Part shown: positions 7,402 to 13,923 of the stretch, one piece after another
Numbering within the stretch: position 1 is the stretch's first letter
Layout of the letters: each line of letters starts with the position of its first letter
NCBI GenBank assembly: GCA_028679985.1
Contig: JAJRAH010000136.1
Location: forward strand, 1-14,483
DNA: 14,483 nucleotides
Reading direction: 5' to 3'
Source of the DNA: Methanomassiliicoccales archaeon
Lineage (GTDB): Archaea; Thermoplasmatota; Thermoplasmata; Methanomassiliicoccales; JACIVX01
The notes under the pieces: generated by a model
Told to the model about the DNA's origin: nothing
Databases searched by the model: none
The model's input: only the letters and a program-made list of their open reading frames with translations
Position numbers and translations under genes: made by a program

Positions 7402-7802
7402 TTCAATGGACTCAATCCCAACTTGTCGACGCGTGAGACCATCTCCCCGACTATCTCGGGGAATCTCCACGCCTGGTTAGAAGCAACGTTGAACATCTCC
7501 ACCCTCTCGGCTTCGATGCCAATATCGCTCAGCAGCCTTTTCGCGTGTTCGACCATCTTTCTAGCCTCGAAGTTACCGTATTCGAAGTGACAATTCCCCT
7601 CGAGGCATCCGGCGACAAACACCGCGTCCGCGCCGTCTCTGAATGCCCTCAGTATGTGGAGGACATCGATTCTTCCTGCACATGGGACTCTTATGATCAT
7701 CACACTCGGAGAGTAGGAGATACGCATCACGCCCGCCAGGTCCGCCGAAGAGTATGCGCCATGACTGCAGCAGAAGCCGACGATTCTCATTCGATCACTC
7801 AT
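7386..7802 (-). CDS. mvhD: MvhD-like [2Fe-2S] electron-transfer subunit
   Basis: A 138-residue protein of the MvhD/VhuD (hydrogenase delta subunit) family, which carries a [2Fe-2S] cluster and bridges an electron donor or acceptor to HdrA. Typical motifs are RIVGFCC at 6-12, YSSADLAG at 17-24, RVPCAGRIDV at 38-47, LRAFRDGAD at 51-59 and GCLEGNCHFEYGN at 65-77. Five cysteines remain (C11, C12, C41, C66, C71). The third cysteine of the usual FCCxxC motif is Gly15 here, with His at the position before. The ATG overlaps the stop of the preceding HdrA as ATGA, and GGAGG lies close upstream. QmoB of sulfate reducers has an MvhD-like domain fused to the C-terminus of an HdrA-like protein; here the same two units are adjacent separate genes. 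A role with MetVF rather than with a hydrogenase is inferred from the operon. Confidence 0.92.
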   Translation of the reverse strand: MSDRMRIVGFCCSHGAYSSADLAGVMRISYSPSVMIIRVPCAGRIDVLHILRAFRDGADAVFVAGCLEGNCHFEYGNFEARKMVEHAKRLLSDIGIEAERVEMFNVASNQAWRFPEIVGEMVSRVDKLGLSPLKKVIK

Positions 7803-9535
7803 GTTCCTCCACCCCTCAAGCTAGCTGATGCCTGCGAAAACAATTGCGCATCCGTATAACCGTACATCTGTATCGCCTTGCTGGGGCAGATCCCGACGCA
7901 AATGCCGCAACCTTGACACGTCTGGATGTCGATCTCTGCTTTGCTCTCTTCATTGATGAAGGGTGCAGTGTATGGACAGATTCTGATGCAGTTGAGGCAG
8001 ACGGAGCATTTCTCGGGATCAACCTCCGCGACGGTTCCCCCGGCCTCTATGAACGGAGATGCGAGAAGGGAGACGGCTTGAGATGCGGCTGTCGATGCCC
8101 CTAGCAGTTCCTCCGAGACGAGTCTGGGGCCAGCCGCGCTTCCGCAAAGAAAGACGCCCCTATTCAAAGTTGACCCCGGCTCCAGCCGGACCTCGGATTC
8201 GACAAAGAAACCGCGGGCGTTAATCGGGATCTTGAAGACGCTCGCCACCTTCTTTGCATCTTCAAACCTCAGCACGTCGCTACGGACAACGAGGTCCGCG
8301 GGCAAGCTGAGGGCAGCGTCCGAGGAGGCGTCGGTGACGAGCACTCTGAGGCCTCCTTCGTGCTTGATATCGACTTCGCCTTTGGGCCGTATGAACCTGA
8401 CACCTCGTTCCTGCGCCCTGATGTGATCGAGCTCGTGCAAACCATACATTCTTGCCTCGCTGCCGATGATCGTTACGTCGGCAGAAGGGAGAAGCTCCTT
8501 GAGTCTCAAGGAGCTCGCCACCGCGTCCACATAGTTCCCTCTTCCGACTGTCTCCTCGCTTGAGTTGTCAGAGACTATCATGACGATATTCTCCATTTTG
8601 ACAACCCGCGAGCCCAGAAGACTGCCAAACTCCGCTTGGGTTATCTCGCGTCGATCTCGGTCTTCCGCAGCATGAGTCGGAGAGGCATCGAAAGCGAGGA
8701 TCGCCGCCCCGCATCTGATATCCTCTTCCCCGTCTGGAGTTTGGATCAGTGCCCTGAAGTCTCCGGGGTGGCCCTCGAATTCGATGACCTTCGAGCCGGA
8801 CAGCATCCTCACCAGGGGATTCGATTTCAGTCTCTGGAGAGTCTTGTCGAACAACTCTACCGACTCTCCCGCCTTGATCGAATTCGCTTCCCCCTCGTTC
8901 GATGTCCCGCGCGGATCGACAAGGATGACCCCGAATCCCTGATCTGAGACATGGGACGCTGCTACTACTGCGCTGAGCCCGCTCCCCACGACGAGCGCTT
9001 TCCTGGACGACAACGGGATCTGCTCGTAGGGTGCGGGAAGAAGCAAGTTGCACTTCGACGCGGTGGATTCGATGAGAACCTTCGCCTTTGCCGTCGCCTC
9101 GGATGGAACATGGACGAAGGCGCACTGCTCCCGGATGTTGGCGATCTCGAACATGGATTGATTGAGGCCGGCCTTTGCCGCGAGCGCCCTGAAGATCTTC
9201 TCATGTGTTCTCGGCGAGCATCCGGCGACTACGAATCTGCCGAGGTTCTTCTCTCTGATGTCCTCCAGAATCTCCGCTCGTCCCCCTGCCGAACAGGGGA
9301 ACTCCATTACCTTGACGAATGCGACTGAATTCAGGGATGCGGCGTGTGCTGCGACCGAATCCACATCGACGGTCCTGCTGACAGCTCCCCCGCATCTGCA
9401 GATGAAGACTCCGATCCTATCTCCTTTGTCCTCGGCGACAGAACGCAAACGCCTGCTTCCGGGTCGTGCCGGTCTCGTACTCGTCACAAGGGATATGAGT
9501 TCATCCCCCTTCCGGAGGTGTACTTCTGGAGTCAA
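7799..9535 (-). CDS. hdrA: HdrA-like iron-sulfur flavoprotein 2 (with HdrA N-terminal domain)
   Basis: A 578-residue HdrA/QmoB-like protein from a TTG start. It has a short leader (about 40 residues), the HdrA N-terminal domain (IGVFICRCGG with C46 and C48, then C81, C106 and C138, including GCSPRTHE and ANIREQCAFVH), a Rossmann FAD domain beginning KALVVGSGLSAV at about 180, and two C-terminal [4Fe-4S] motifs (C510, C513, C516, C520 and C540, C543, C546, C550). It lacks the ferredoxin insert that usually sits inside the FAD region of HdrA, which its partner does have. It probably passes electrons between MvhD and a flavin, perhaps by flavin-based bifurcation. The frame is open upstream to 9622. 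The TTG at 9535 is preferred because it overlaps the preceding stop as TTGA and has GGAGG exactly 7 bases upstream. GTG and TTG codons further in are less supported. Confidence 0.88.
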   Translation of the reverse strand: MTPEVHLRKGDELISLVTSTRPARPGSRRLRSVAEDKGDRIGVFICRCGGAVSRTVDVDSVAAHAASLNSVAFVKVMEFPCSAGGRAEILEDIREKNLGRFVVAGCSPRTHEKIFRALAAKAGLNQSMFEIANIREQCAFVHVPSEATAKAKVLIESTASKCNLLLPAPYEQIPLSSRKALVVGSGLSAVVAASHVSDQGFGVILVDPRGTSNEGEANSIKAGESVELFDKTLQRLKSNPLVRMLSGSKVIEFEGHPGDFRALIQTPDGEEDIRCGAAILAFDASPTHAAEDRDRREITQAEFGSLLGSRVVKMENIVMIVSDNSSEETVGRGNYVDAVASSLRLKELLPSADVTIIGSEARMYGLHELDHIRAQERGVRFIRPKGEVDIKHEGGLRVLVTDASSDAALSLPADLVVRSDVLRFEDAKKVASVFKIPINARGFFVESEVRLEPGSTLNRGVFLCGSAAGPRLVSEELLGASTAASQAVSLLASPFIEAGGTVAEVDPEKCSVCLNCIRICPYTAPFINEESKAEIDIQTCQGCGICVGICPSKAIQMYGYTDAQLFSQASASLRGGGT

Positions 9536-9547
9536 TGCAATCCCTCC
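9532..9547 (-). promoter_or_regulatory. hdrA-1/hdrA-2 junction: GGAGG, then TTGA overlap
   Basis: GGAGG at 9547-9543, seven bases, then TTGA, where TTG (9535-9533) starts the second HdrA-like gene and TGA (9534-9532) ends the first. It decides the start of the second gene. Confidence 0.7.
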
Positions 9548-10758
9548 AAGAACGATGCGACCTTGCCAGCAGCGGATATGCCATCCCGGACGCTCTCTGC
9601 TATGTCTTTCGGACCGCTGCAACAGCCCGCGGGGAAAACGCCAGGCCTCCGCTCTTGAAGGAATCCCTGATCAGTAACTCGAAGTCCCAGCGTCTTCGAG
9701 AGGCCCGATGCGTCTCTCGGCGGAAGCATGCCAACTGAGAGCATCACCAGATCGAACTCCTGTTCGATCACCCTCTCGTCGTCTGAGCTCGCGAATCTCA
9801 GCAGAGGCTTGCCAGACTCGGAATCGAGTACCTCCGCCGGCCTCGACCTGATCAGCGACACTCTCTTCTCGGCGGCTGCCCATTCGGCCAACTCGTTGTC
9901 GACGAGATCGTAAGGCCTCCAATCCATGAAGAAGAACGATACTTCCGTCTCGGGGTCTTGTCGCTTCAGTAGTTGCCCCGTTTTCAGCGCGTACTTGCAG
10001 CAGACCTTCGAGCAGTAGCTCGTCCCGAACCGGTCGTCTCTGGAACCGACGCACTGGATGATTGCGACTCGTTTCGGTGTCTTCCCGCTTGAAGGCACGA
10101 GTATCCTTCCGGTTCGAAATATGGATTTCTCGATCTCGACGGCCGATACGACGTCTTTGCATGTTACAGATCCGTACCTCGGTTCCCTCGAGGGATCGAA
10201 AGGCTCGTATCCATTCGCGGCGATTATTGCTCCAACCACCAGCTGTCTCCTCGACGATTTCGAGGAGAGGGCTATAGCTGAGGTGGGGCAGACATCAACG
10301 CATTTCTGGCAATCCCCATTCTTCAGCCCGATGCATTTCTCTCGATCGATTCGAAACGTCCTCGGCGCGCCGCTCATTGAGCAAGGCCCTATTGCGCTCC
10401 CGACGACCGGACAGACCTCGGCGCATGCGCCGCATCCGACGCAAGCATCCTCATTGACTAGCTGCTCGTGCCTCTTCAGCGTGGCCCTGAACGCGCCAGG
10501 TCTTCCAGAAACACGGATCACCTCCGTGTTGGTCATGATTCTTACATGATCGGACTGAACCAGATCGCCGATCTTATCCATCGAGAGGCAGACATCGCAT
10601 CTTATGCATTCATCTACGCCCTTGCAGCAAAGCTCTGACGCCCGACCTCCGATGCTCGGCCCCTTCTCAACAACCGTCGAGAAGAAACCTCGTCTGGCCA
10701 GATTGAGCGCTGCGGCGATTCCTGCGGGTCCCGCACCGATGACCAGGACCTGAGTCAG
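9532..10758 (-). CDS. hdrA: HdrA-like iron-sulfur flavoprotein 1 (no N-terminal domain), probable CTG start
   Basis: A 408-residue HdrA/QmoA-like flavoprotein. It begins directly with the FAD-binding Rossmann motif (TQVLVIGAGPAGIAAAL, glycines at 9-14) and EKGPSIGGRASEL. A cysteine cluster follows (C44, C45, C51, C54, C57), then two inserted [4Fe-4S] motifs (C106, C109, C112, C116 and C142, C150, C153, C157), and the HdrA signatures AANGYEPFDP, IIQCVGSRD, YCSKVCCKYALK and GCCSGPKDIAESVRDG. It lacks the HdrA N-terminal domain and the C-terminal ferredoxin, which its downstream partner has, so the two may complement each other in a heterodimer. A TTG at 10776 is in frame but precedes the Shine-Dalgarno. 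GGAGG at 10770-10766 points with 7-base spacing to CTG at 10758; an ATT at 10764 is the alternative. Size and position recall QmoA, although QmoA lacks these inserted clusters as far as I recall. Confidence 0.88.
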   Translation of the reverse strand: MTQVLVIGAGPAGIAAALNLARRGFFSTVVEKGPSIGGRASELCCKGVDECIRCDVCLSMDKIGDLVQSDHVRIMTNTEVIRVSGRPGAFRATLKRHEQLVNEDACVGCGACAEVCPVVGSAIGPCSMSGAPRTFRIDREKCIGLKNGDCQKCVDVCPTSAIALSSKSSRRQLVVGAIIAANGYEPFDPSREPRYGSVTCKDVVSAVEIEKSIFRTGRILVPSSGKTPKRVAIIQCVGSRDDRFGTSYCSKVCCKYALKTGQLLKRQDPETEVSFFFMDWRPYDLVDNELAEWAAAEKRVSLIRSRPAEVLDSESGKPLLRFASSDDERVIEQEFDLVMLSVGMLPPRDASGLSKTLGLRVTDQGFLQERRPGVFPAGCCSGPKDIAESVRDGISAAGKVASFLEGLH

Positions 10759-10759
10759 A

Positions 10760-10837
10760 CTAATACCTCCCTCCAAGTCGCGAAATCGACTTCGTTGGCG
10801 GGCATCTAGGTTCCTGGAAGCGCACCGCGGAACGCAT
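10760..10837 (-). CDS. Leaderless 25-codon leader ORF ahead of the hdrA operon
   Basis: An ATG at 10837 lies about 26 nt downstream of the centre of a good TATA box (10867-10859), where a leaderless transcript would begin. It opens a 25-codon frame starting MRSAVRFQEP and ending LGGRY, stopped by TAG at 10762-10760. Its last codons contain the GGAGGGAGG that serves the next gene, and its stop lies one base before the proposed CTG start. No homology is recognised and the peptide may not matter in itself. The arrangement suggests that translating it opens or couples initiation of the first HdrA-like gene. Confidence 0.45.
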   Translation of the reverse strand: MRSAVRFQEPRCPPTKSISRLGGRY

Positions 10838-10858
10838 GGCTTTGAAGAACTCTATCTT

Positions 10859-10867
10859 TATTATAAA
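10859..10867 (-). promoter_or_regulatory. TATA box of the hdrA-hdrA-mvhD-metV-metF operon
   Basis: On the minus strand the box reads TTTATAATA inside an A/T-rich stretch, in clear contrast with the G/C-rich surroundings. Its centre is 26 nt from the ATG at 10837. It is the only strong promoter-like site seen ahead of the five coupled genes. Confidence 0.65.
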
Positions 10868-10977
10868 TAGGTTGTGAGATTTGCTGGATGGTCAAAGAAC
10901 GAGATGTCGACGATCTGGCTCGGTCTCGGCGTTGATGCGTTTATTCCCGAGCTTCTGACCCTCGCTTGCGACAATTG

Positions 10978-10984
10978 TTATCTA
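10978..10984 (+). promoter_or_regulatory. Possible TATA box for the deacetylase gene
   Basis: TTATCTA is centred about 26 nt before the ATG at 11007, consistent with leaderless transcription. It is a weaker box than the others. The rest of the divergent gap 10868-11006 holds nothing recognisable. Confidence 0.35.
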
Positions 10985-11006
10985 TCCCCAGTGTCATTCG
11001 CATACG

Positions 11007-11840
11007 ATGCGCTGCGCCGCCATGACTGTGGACGTTGACAGGGACGTCAACATAGCGGAGAAGGGCAGGATTGGCGGGGTCTCGAGAGAGAAGGACGGAA
11101 AGACGTCCCCGAGGTACAAGTCCGCGGCGAAAGGTCTCAAGATGATCGTCTCGATCCTTGACGATCTCGGCATCCAGGGGACCTTTTTCATCGAGGCCGA
11201 GACGGCAGAAGTGCTTTCGAAGACGATAGATCTGAGAGGTCTTCTTCGATCGCACGAGATTGCAGCGCATGGCATAATTCATGAGGACTTGACGGGCACC
11301 GACACCGGAATAAAGCTCTCCGCCAGGCAAGTCGAAGACGTCGTCGTCGGAAGCTCGACGGCACTGAGAGGTCTGCTGAGACGCAAACCTGTCGGCTTCC
11401 GCGCCCCGTACCTTCACATCGACGATTCCGTGCTCCAGGCACTCGCTCAGGAAGGTTACCTCTACGACTCCTCAGTGATCCGCAGACAGGACAAGGGAGA
11501 GATCTATCCCTACAGGGTTTTTGGCCCGCTGATCGAGGCACCGATCTCCTCGGGTGTCGACAAGGAAGGAAAGAAGATAGTCTCGTATCTGTGGCCCCTC
11601 CACGAACGGGAGAGGGACGTCAGAGACTACGAACACATGGTCTCCAAGTTCAGCGCAGGATTGCTTGTGCTTGCGACGCACAGCTGGCATATGGTCGAGA
11701 GCTACAAGGACGGCGTGTTGGCCGAGAAGAAAGTCGCCGAGAACGCGAACTGGGTGCGGACCATCATCCAGGGTGCCATCGATCGGGGGGTAGAGTTCAT
11801 GACGATTGAGGAGTACATCGAAGAGCACATGGGGGACTAG
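11007..11840 (+). CDS. Polysaccharide deacetylase (NodB/CE4) family protein
   Basis: A 277-residue cytoplasmic protein (no signal peptide) with the NodB homology fold. The motifs seen are TVDVD with D9 and D11 near the N-terminus, IQGTFFIE at 56-63, HEIAAHGIIHEDL with the metal-binding pair H88 and H92, GFRAPYL at 130-136, LYDSS at 152-156 and THSWHM at 224-229. These cover the usual motifs for a metal-dependent N- or O-deacetylase, so it looks active, but the substrate (a sugar, lipid-linked glycan or other amide) cannot be told. It stands alone on the plus strand between the hdrA-metF operon and fhs and has no obvious link to C1 metabolism. An ATG at 11022 is an alternative start; the first ATG fits a leaderless transcript. 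Confidence 0.85.
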   Translation: MRCAAMTVDVDRDVNIAEKGRIGGVSREKDGKTSPRYKSAAKGLKMIVSILDDLGIQGTFFIEAETAEVLSKTIDLRGLLRSHEIAAHGIIHEDLTGTDTGIKLSARQVEDVVVGSSTALRGLLRRKPVGFRAPYLHIDDSVLQALAQEGYLYDSSVIRRQDKGEIYPYRVFGPLIEAPISSGVDKEGKKIVSYLWPLHERERDVRDYEHMVSKFSAGLLVLATHSWHMVESYKDGVLAEKKVAENANWVRTIIQGAIDRGVEFMTIEEYIEEHMGD

Positions 11841-11996
11841 GCGCCGGAGGCGGTAGCAAATCCACAGGGGATTCCGGTGCGATAGGCCTCGATGAAATCT
11901 TCTGCCAGGAACTCGAACGGAAAATGAAGAAGGTTCGAAATGGTTTGAGACAGATCCGATCGATCTCAGTGGATCCCGAACAGGCACTCCTGAGAA
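11841..11996. other. Intergenic gap between two convergent genes
   Basis: These 156 bases lie between the stops of the deacetylase gene (plus) and fhs (minus). I see no gene, RNA or strong terminator hairpin. A short GATCC...GGATC inverted repeat near 11955-11977 is the only structure and is weak. Confidence 0.4.
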
Positions 11997-13751
11997 CTAG
12001 AAGAGCCCCTTGATGTTTCCCTTTTCGTCCAGATCGATATCCATGTATCCGGGGTGAGAGGCGAGACCTGGCATCGTGCTCATCTTTCCGAGCAGCGGAT
12101 AGATGAAGCCCGCACCGGCGCTCGCCCTGACTTCCCTTATGGGAACGGTGAATCCTTTCGGAACACCTTTCAAATCAGGGTCGTGGCTCAGACTCAGATG
12201 AGTCTTGGCCATGCATATCGGCAAGCTGCCGAAACCGGCTTCCTCGTATGACTTGATCTGCTTCTCAGCCGTCTCGGTGTAGGTCACGCCGTCCGCTCCG
12301 TAGATCTCAGTGGCGATGCACTCGATCTTCTTCTTGATCGGCCACTCAAGCGGATACAGGAACTTGAACTTCGAAGGCTTGCTGCAAGCTTCCACTACTA
12401 CTTTCGCCAACTGCTTCGCGCCCTTTCCTCCGTCAGCCCAGTGCGTGCACTTCACGGCATCCTCCGCACCGGCTCCCACTGCGTATTTACGAATCATCTC
12501 GAGCTCCGAGTTCGAGTCGGTCTCGAAGGCGTTCACGGCCACGACGACGGGAATGCCGAAACGCCTGGCGTTCTCGATGTGCACTCCGAGATTACCTAGA
12601 CCCTTCTCGAGCAGATCCAGATTCTCGTTTGTGTAGGCCTTGTCGAGGGTCACGCCGGGCTTGACCTTGGGTCCTCCCCCGTGCATCTTCAGAGCCCTTA
12701 CCGTAGCGACCAGCACGACCGCGTTGGGGATAAGGCCGCTGTATCTGCACTTGATGTCGAAGAACTTCTCCATTCCTATGTCCGCGCCGAAACCGCTCTC
12801 CGTAACGACATAGTCGGCGCATCTTAGGGCGATCTGGTCTGCGATGATGCTGCTGTTGCCGTGCGCGATGTTCGCGAATGGACCAGCGTGTACGAATGCC
12901 GGCTGTCCTTCCAACGTCTGCATCAGGTTGGGCATGATGGTGTCCTTCATGAGCACTGTCACAGCACCTGCTATCTTCAGCTGCTCGAGCGAGACTGGTT
13001 TGCCGTTTCTGTTCAATCCGACGACAACTCGTCCGATTCTCCGGCGCATGTCTTTGAGGTCGGTCGTAAGCGCCAATATCGCCATGAGCTCGCTCGCCAC
13101 ACTTATGTCATATCCAGTCTTCCTAGGGAAGACCGTGCTAGGTGTTCCATCATCCTTCTTCGCATCGTTGAGTCCTATCTGTATCTCTCTCAGACTACGG
13201 TCGCAGACGTCAACAACGCGGTTCCATGTGACCGAGTTCGGGTCGATGTCGATTCTCGAAAGCCCCTTCTTCTTCAGTTGCTCATCTGTCTGGAGGCTCT
13301 CATGGTACATGCGACTGTCGATCGCCGCAGCAACCAGGTTGTGAGCGACGGAGATAGCGTGTATGTCTCCGGTGAGATGAAGGTTGAAACTCTCCATGGG
13401 TATGATCTGGCTGTAGCCGCCACCTGCGGCACCTCCTTTAATGTTGAAGGTGGGCCCCATGCTCGGCTGCCTTATGCATGCAGCGACGCTCTTCTTCAAC
13501 TCGGAGCCTAGCGCCTGAACGAGGCCGATGGTCGTCGTTGTCTTGCCCTCGCCCAATGGTGTAGGCGTTATGGCCGTAACGTCGACGTATTTCCCTTGAG
13601 GCCTGTCAGCGAATTTCTCCAGAACGCCCAAATGCACTTTGGCAATGAACTTCCCATGGAATTCCAGGTCGTCCTCTGTCAATCCCAACTTCGAGGCGAC
13701 GTCAACGATCGGTCGAATCTCCGCTTTCTGAGCTATCTCAATGTCACTCAT
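11997..13751 (-). CDS. fhs: Formate-tetrahydrofolate ligase
   Basis: Fhs (10-formyl-H4F synthetase) joins formate to H4F at the cost of ATP, the entry step of the H4F methyl branch, or runs in reverse to make ATP. The protein has 584 residues, slightly above the usual 555-560. The P-loop TPLGEGKT is at 64-71, and the two family signatures are clear: GGAAGGGYSQIIPM followed by NLHLTGDIHA, and VHAGPFANIAHGNSS. Other conserved blocks are RRIGRVVVG, FGADIGMEKFFDIKCR and MHGGGPKV, and the C-terminus ends with PGLASHPGYMDID. The ATG at 13751 is preceded by TTG at 13754. GGAGG at 13768-13764 lies 12 bases from the ATG and 9 from the TTG, so either may be used. The gene is divergent from folD, its pathway partner. 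Confidence 0.97.
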   Translation of the reverse strand: MSDIEIAQKAEIRPIVDVASKLGLTEDDLEFHGKFIAKVHLGVLEKFADRPQGKYVDVTAITPTPLGEGKTTTTIGLVQALGSELKKSVAACIRQPSMGPTFNIKGGAAGGGYSQIIPMESFNLHLTGDIHAISVAHNLVAAAIDSRMYHESLQTDEQLKKKGLSRIDIDPNSVTWNRVVDVCDRSLREIQIGLNDAKKDDGTPSTVFPRKTGYDISVASELMAILALTTDLKDMRRRIGRVVVGLNRNGKPVSLEQLKIAGAVTVLMKDTIMPNLMQTLEGQPAFVHAGPFANIAHGNSSIIADQIALRCADYVVTESGFGADIGMEKFFDIKCRYSGLIPNAVVLVATVRALKMHGGGPKVKPGVTLDKAYTNENLDLLEKGLGNLGVHIENARRFGIPVVVAVNAFETDSNSELEMIRKYAVGAGAEDAVKCTHWADGGKGAKQLAKVVVEACSKPSKFKFLYPLEWPIKKKIECIATEIYGADGVTYTETAEKQIKSYEEAGFGSLPICMAKTHLSLSHDPDLKGVPKGFTVPIREVRASAGAGFIYPLLGKMSTMPGLASHPGYMDIDLDEKGNIKGLF

Positions 13752-13792
13752 CAAATAGACTTCCCTCCGGTTTTTTGACGGATATGGTCTTT

Positions 13793-13803
13793 CATATTAA
13801 AAT
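13793..13803 (-). promoter_or_regulatory. TATA box for fhs
   Basis: The minus strand reads ATTTTAATATG. A start about 26 nt downstream, near 13772, gives a leader of about 20 bases that includes the GGAGG at 13768-13764. Confidence 0.5.
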
Positions 13804-13879
13804 CTTATTTTGTTCTCGAGCGGAAGGGACCAGCGATGTGGAGCCATCGGTCCTCTTCTAGATCTCTCGCTGAAAAGGA

Positions 13880-13887
13880 TTAAATAA
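13880..13887 (+). promoter_or_regulatory. Possible TATA box for folD
   Basis: TTAAATAA is centred about 26 nt before position 13910, which would give a leader of about 14 bases to the proposed folD start at 13924. A weaker A/T stretch at 13894-13900 would instead place the transcript start at the start codon. Confidence 0.4.
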
Positions 13888-13902
13888 ACTACCACATTTA
13901 CT

Positions 13903-13919
13903 CCACCCGGGTAGGGTGG
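13903..13919 (+). repeat. Inverted repeat over the folD start region
   Basis: CCACCC at 13903-13908 and GGGTGG at 13914-13919 form a perfect 6-bp inverted repeat separated by GGGTA. The right arm is the only Shine-Dalgarno-like sequence ahead of folD and ends 4 bases before the proposed start. The repeat could be a protein-binding site at the transcription start or, if fully transcribed, a hairpin that hides the ribosome binding site. Confidence 0.5.
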
Positions 13920-13923
13920 TAGG

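Noticed and set aside
8568..9125. A 185-codon minus-strand frame inside the second HdrA-like gene
   Set aside because: It lies out of frame within a well-supported coding region, and its Arg/Ser-rich, low-complexity product has no recognisable motif.
7799..10758. The two HdrA-like genes as one hdrA broken by a frameshift
   Set aside because: Each chain has its own complete Rossmann FAD motif and different cluster sets, and the second starts at a proper ribosome binding site with a TTGA overlap.
11472..11987. A 171-codon minus-strand frame opposite the deacetylase gene
   Set aside because: It overlaps a gene with clear NodB motifs on the plus strand, and its composition is Arg- and Pro-rich, as expected of an antisense shadow.
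13903..13919. The CCACCC/GGGTGG repeat as an fhs or folD riboswitch
   Set aside because: It is too small and lacks the conserved core of known folate (THF) riboswitches; there is no room for an aptamer in the predicted 14-base leader.
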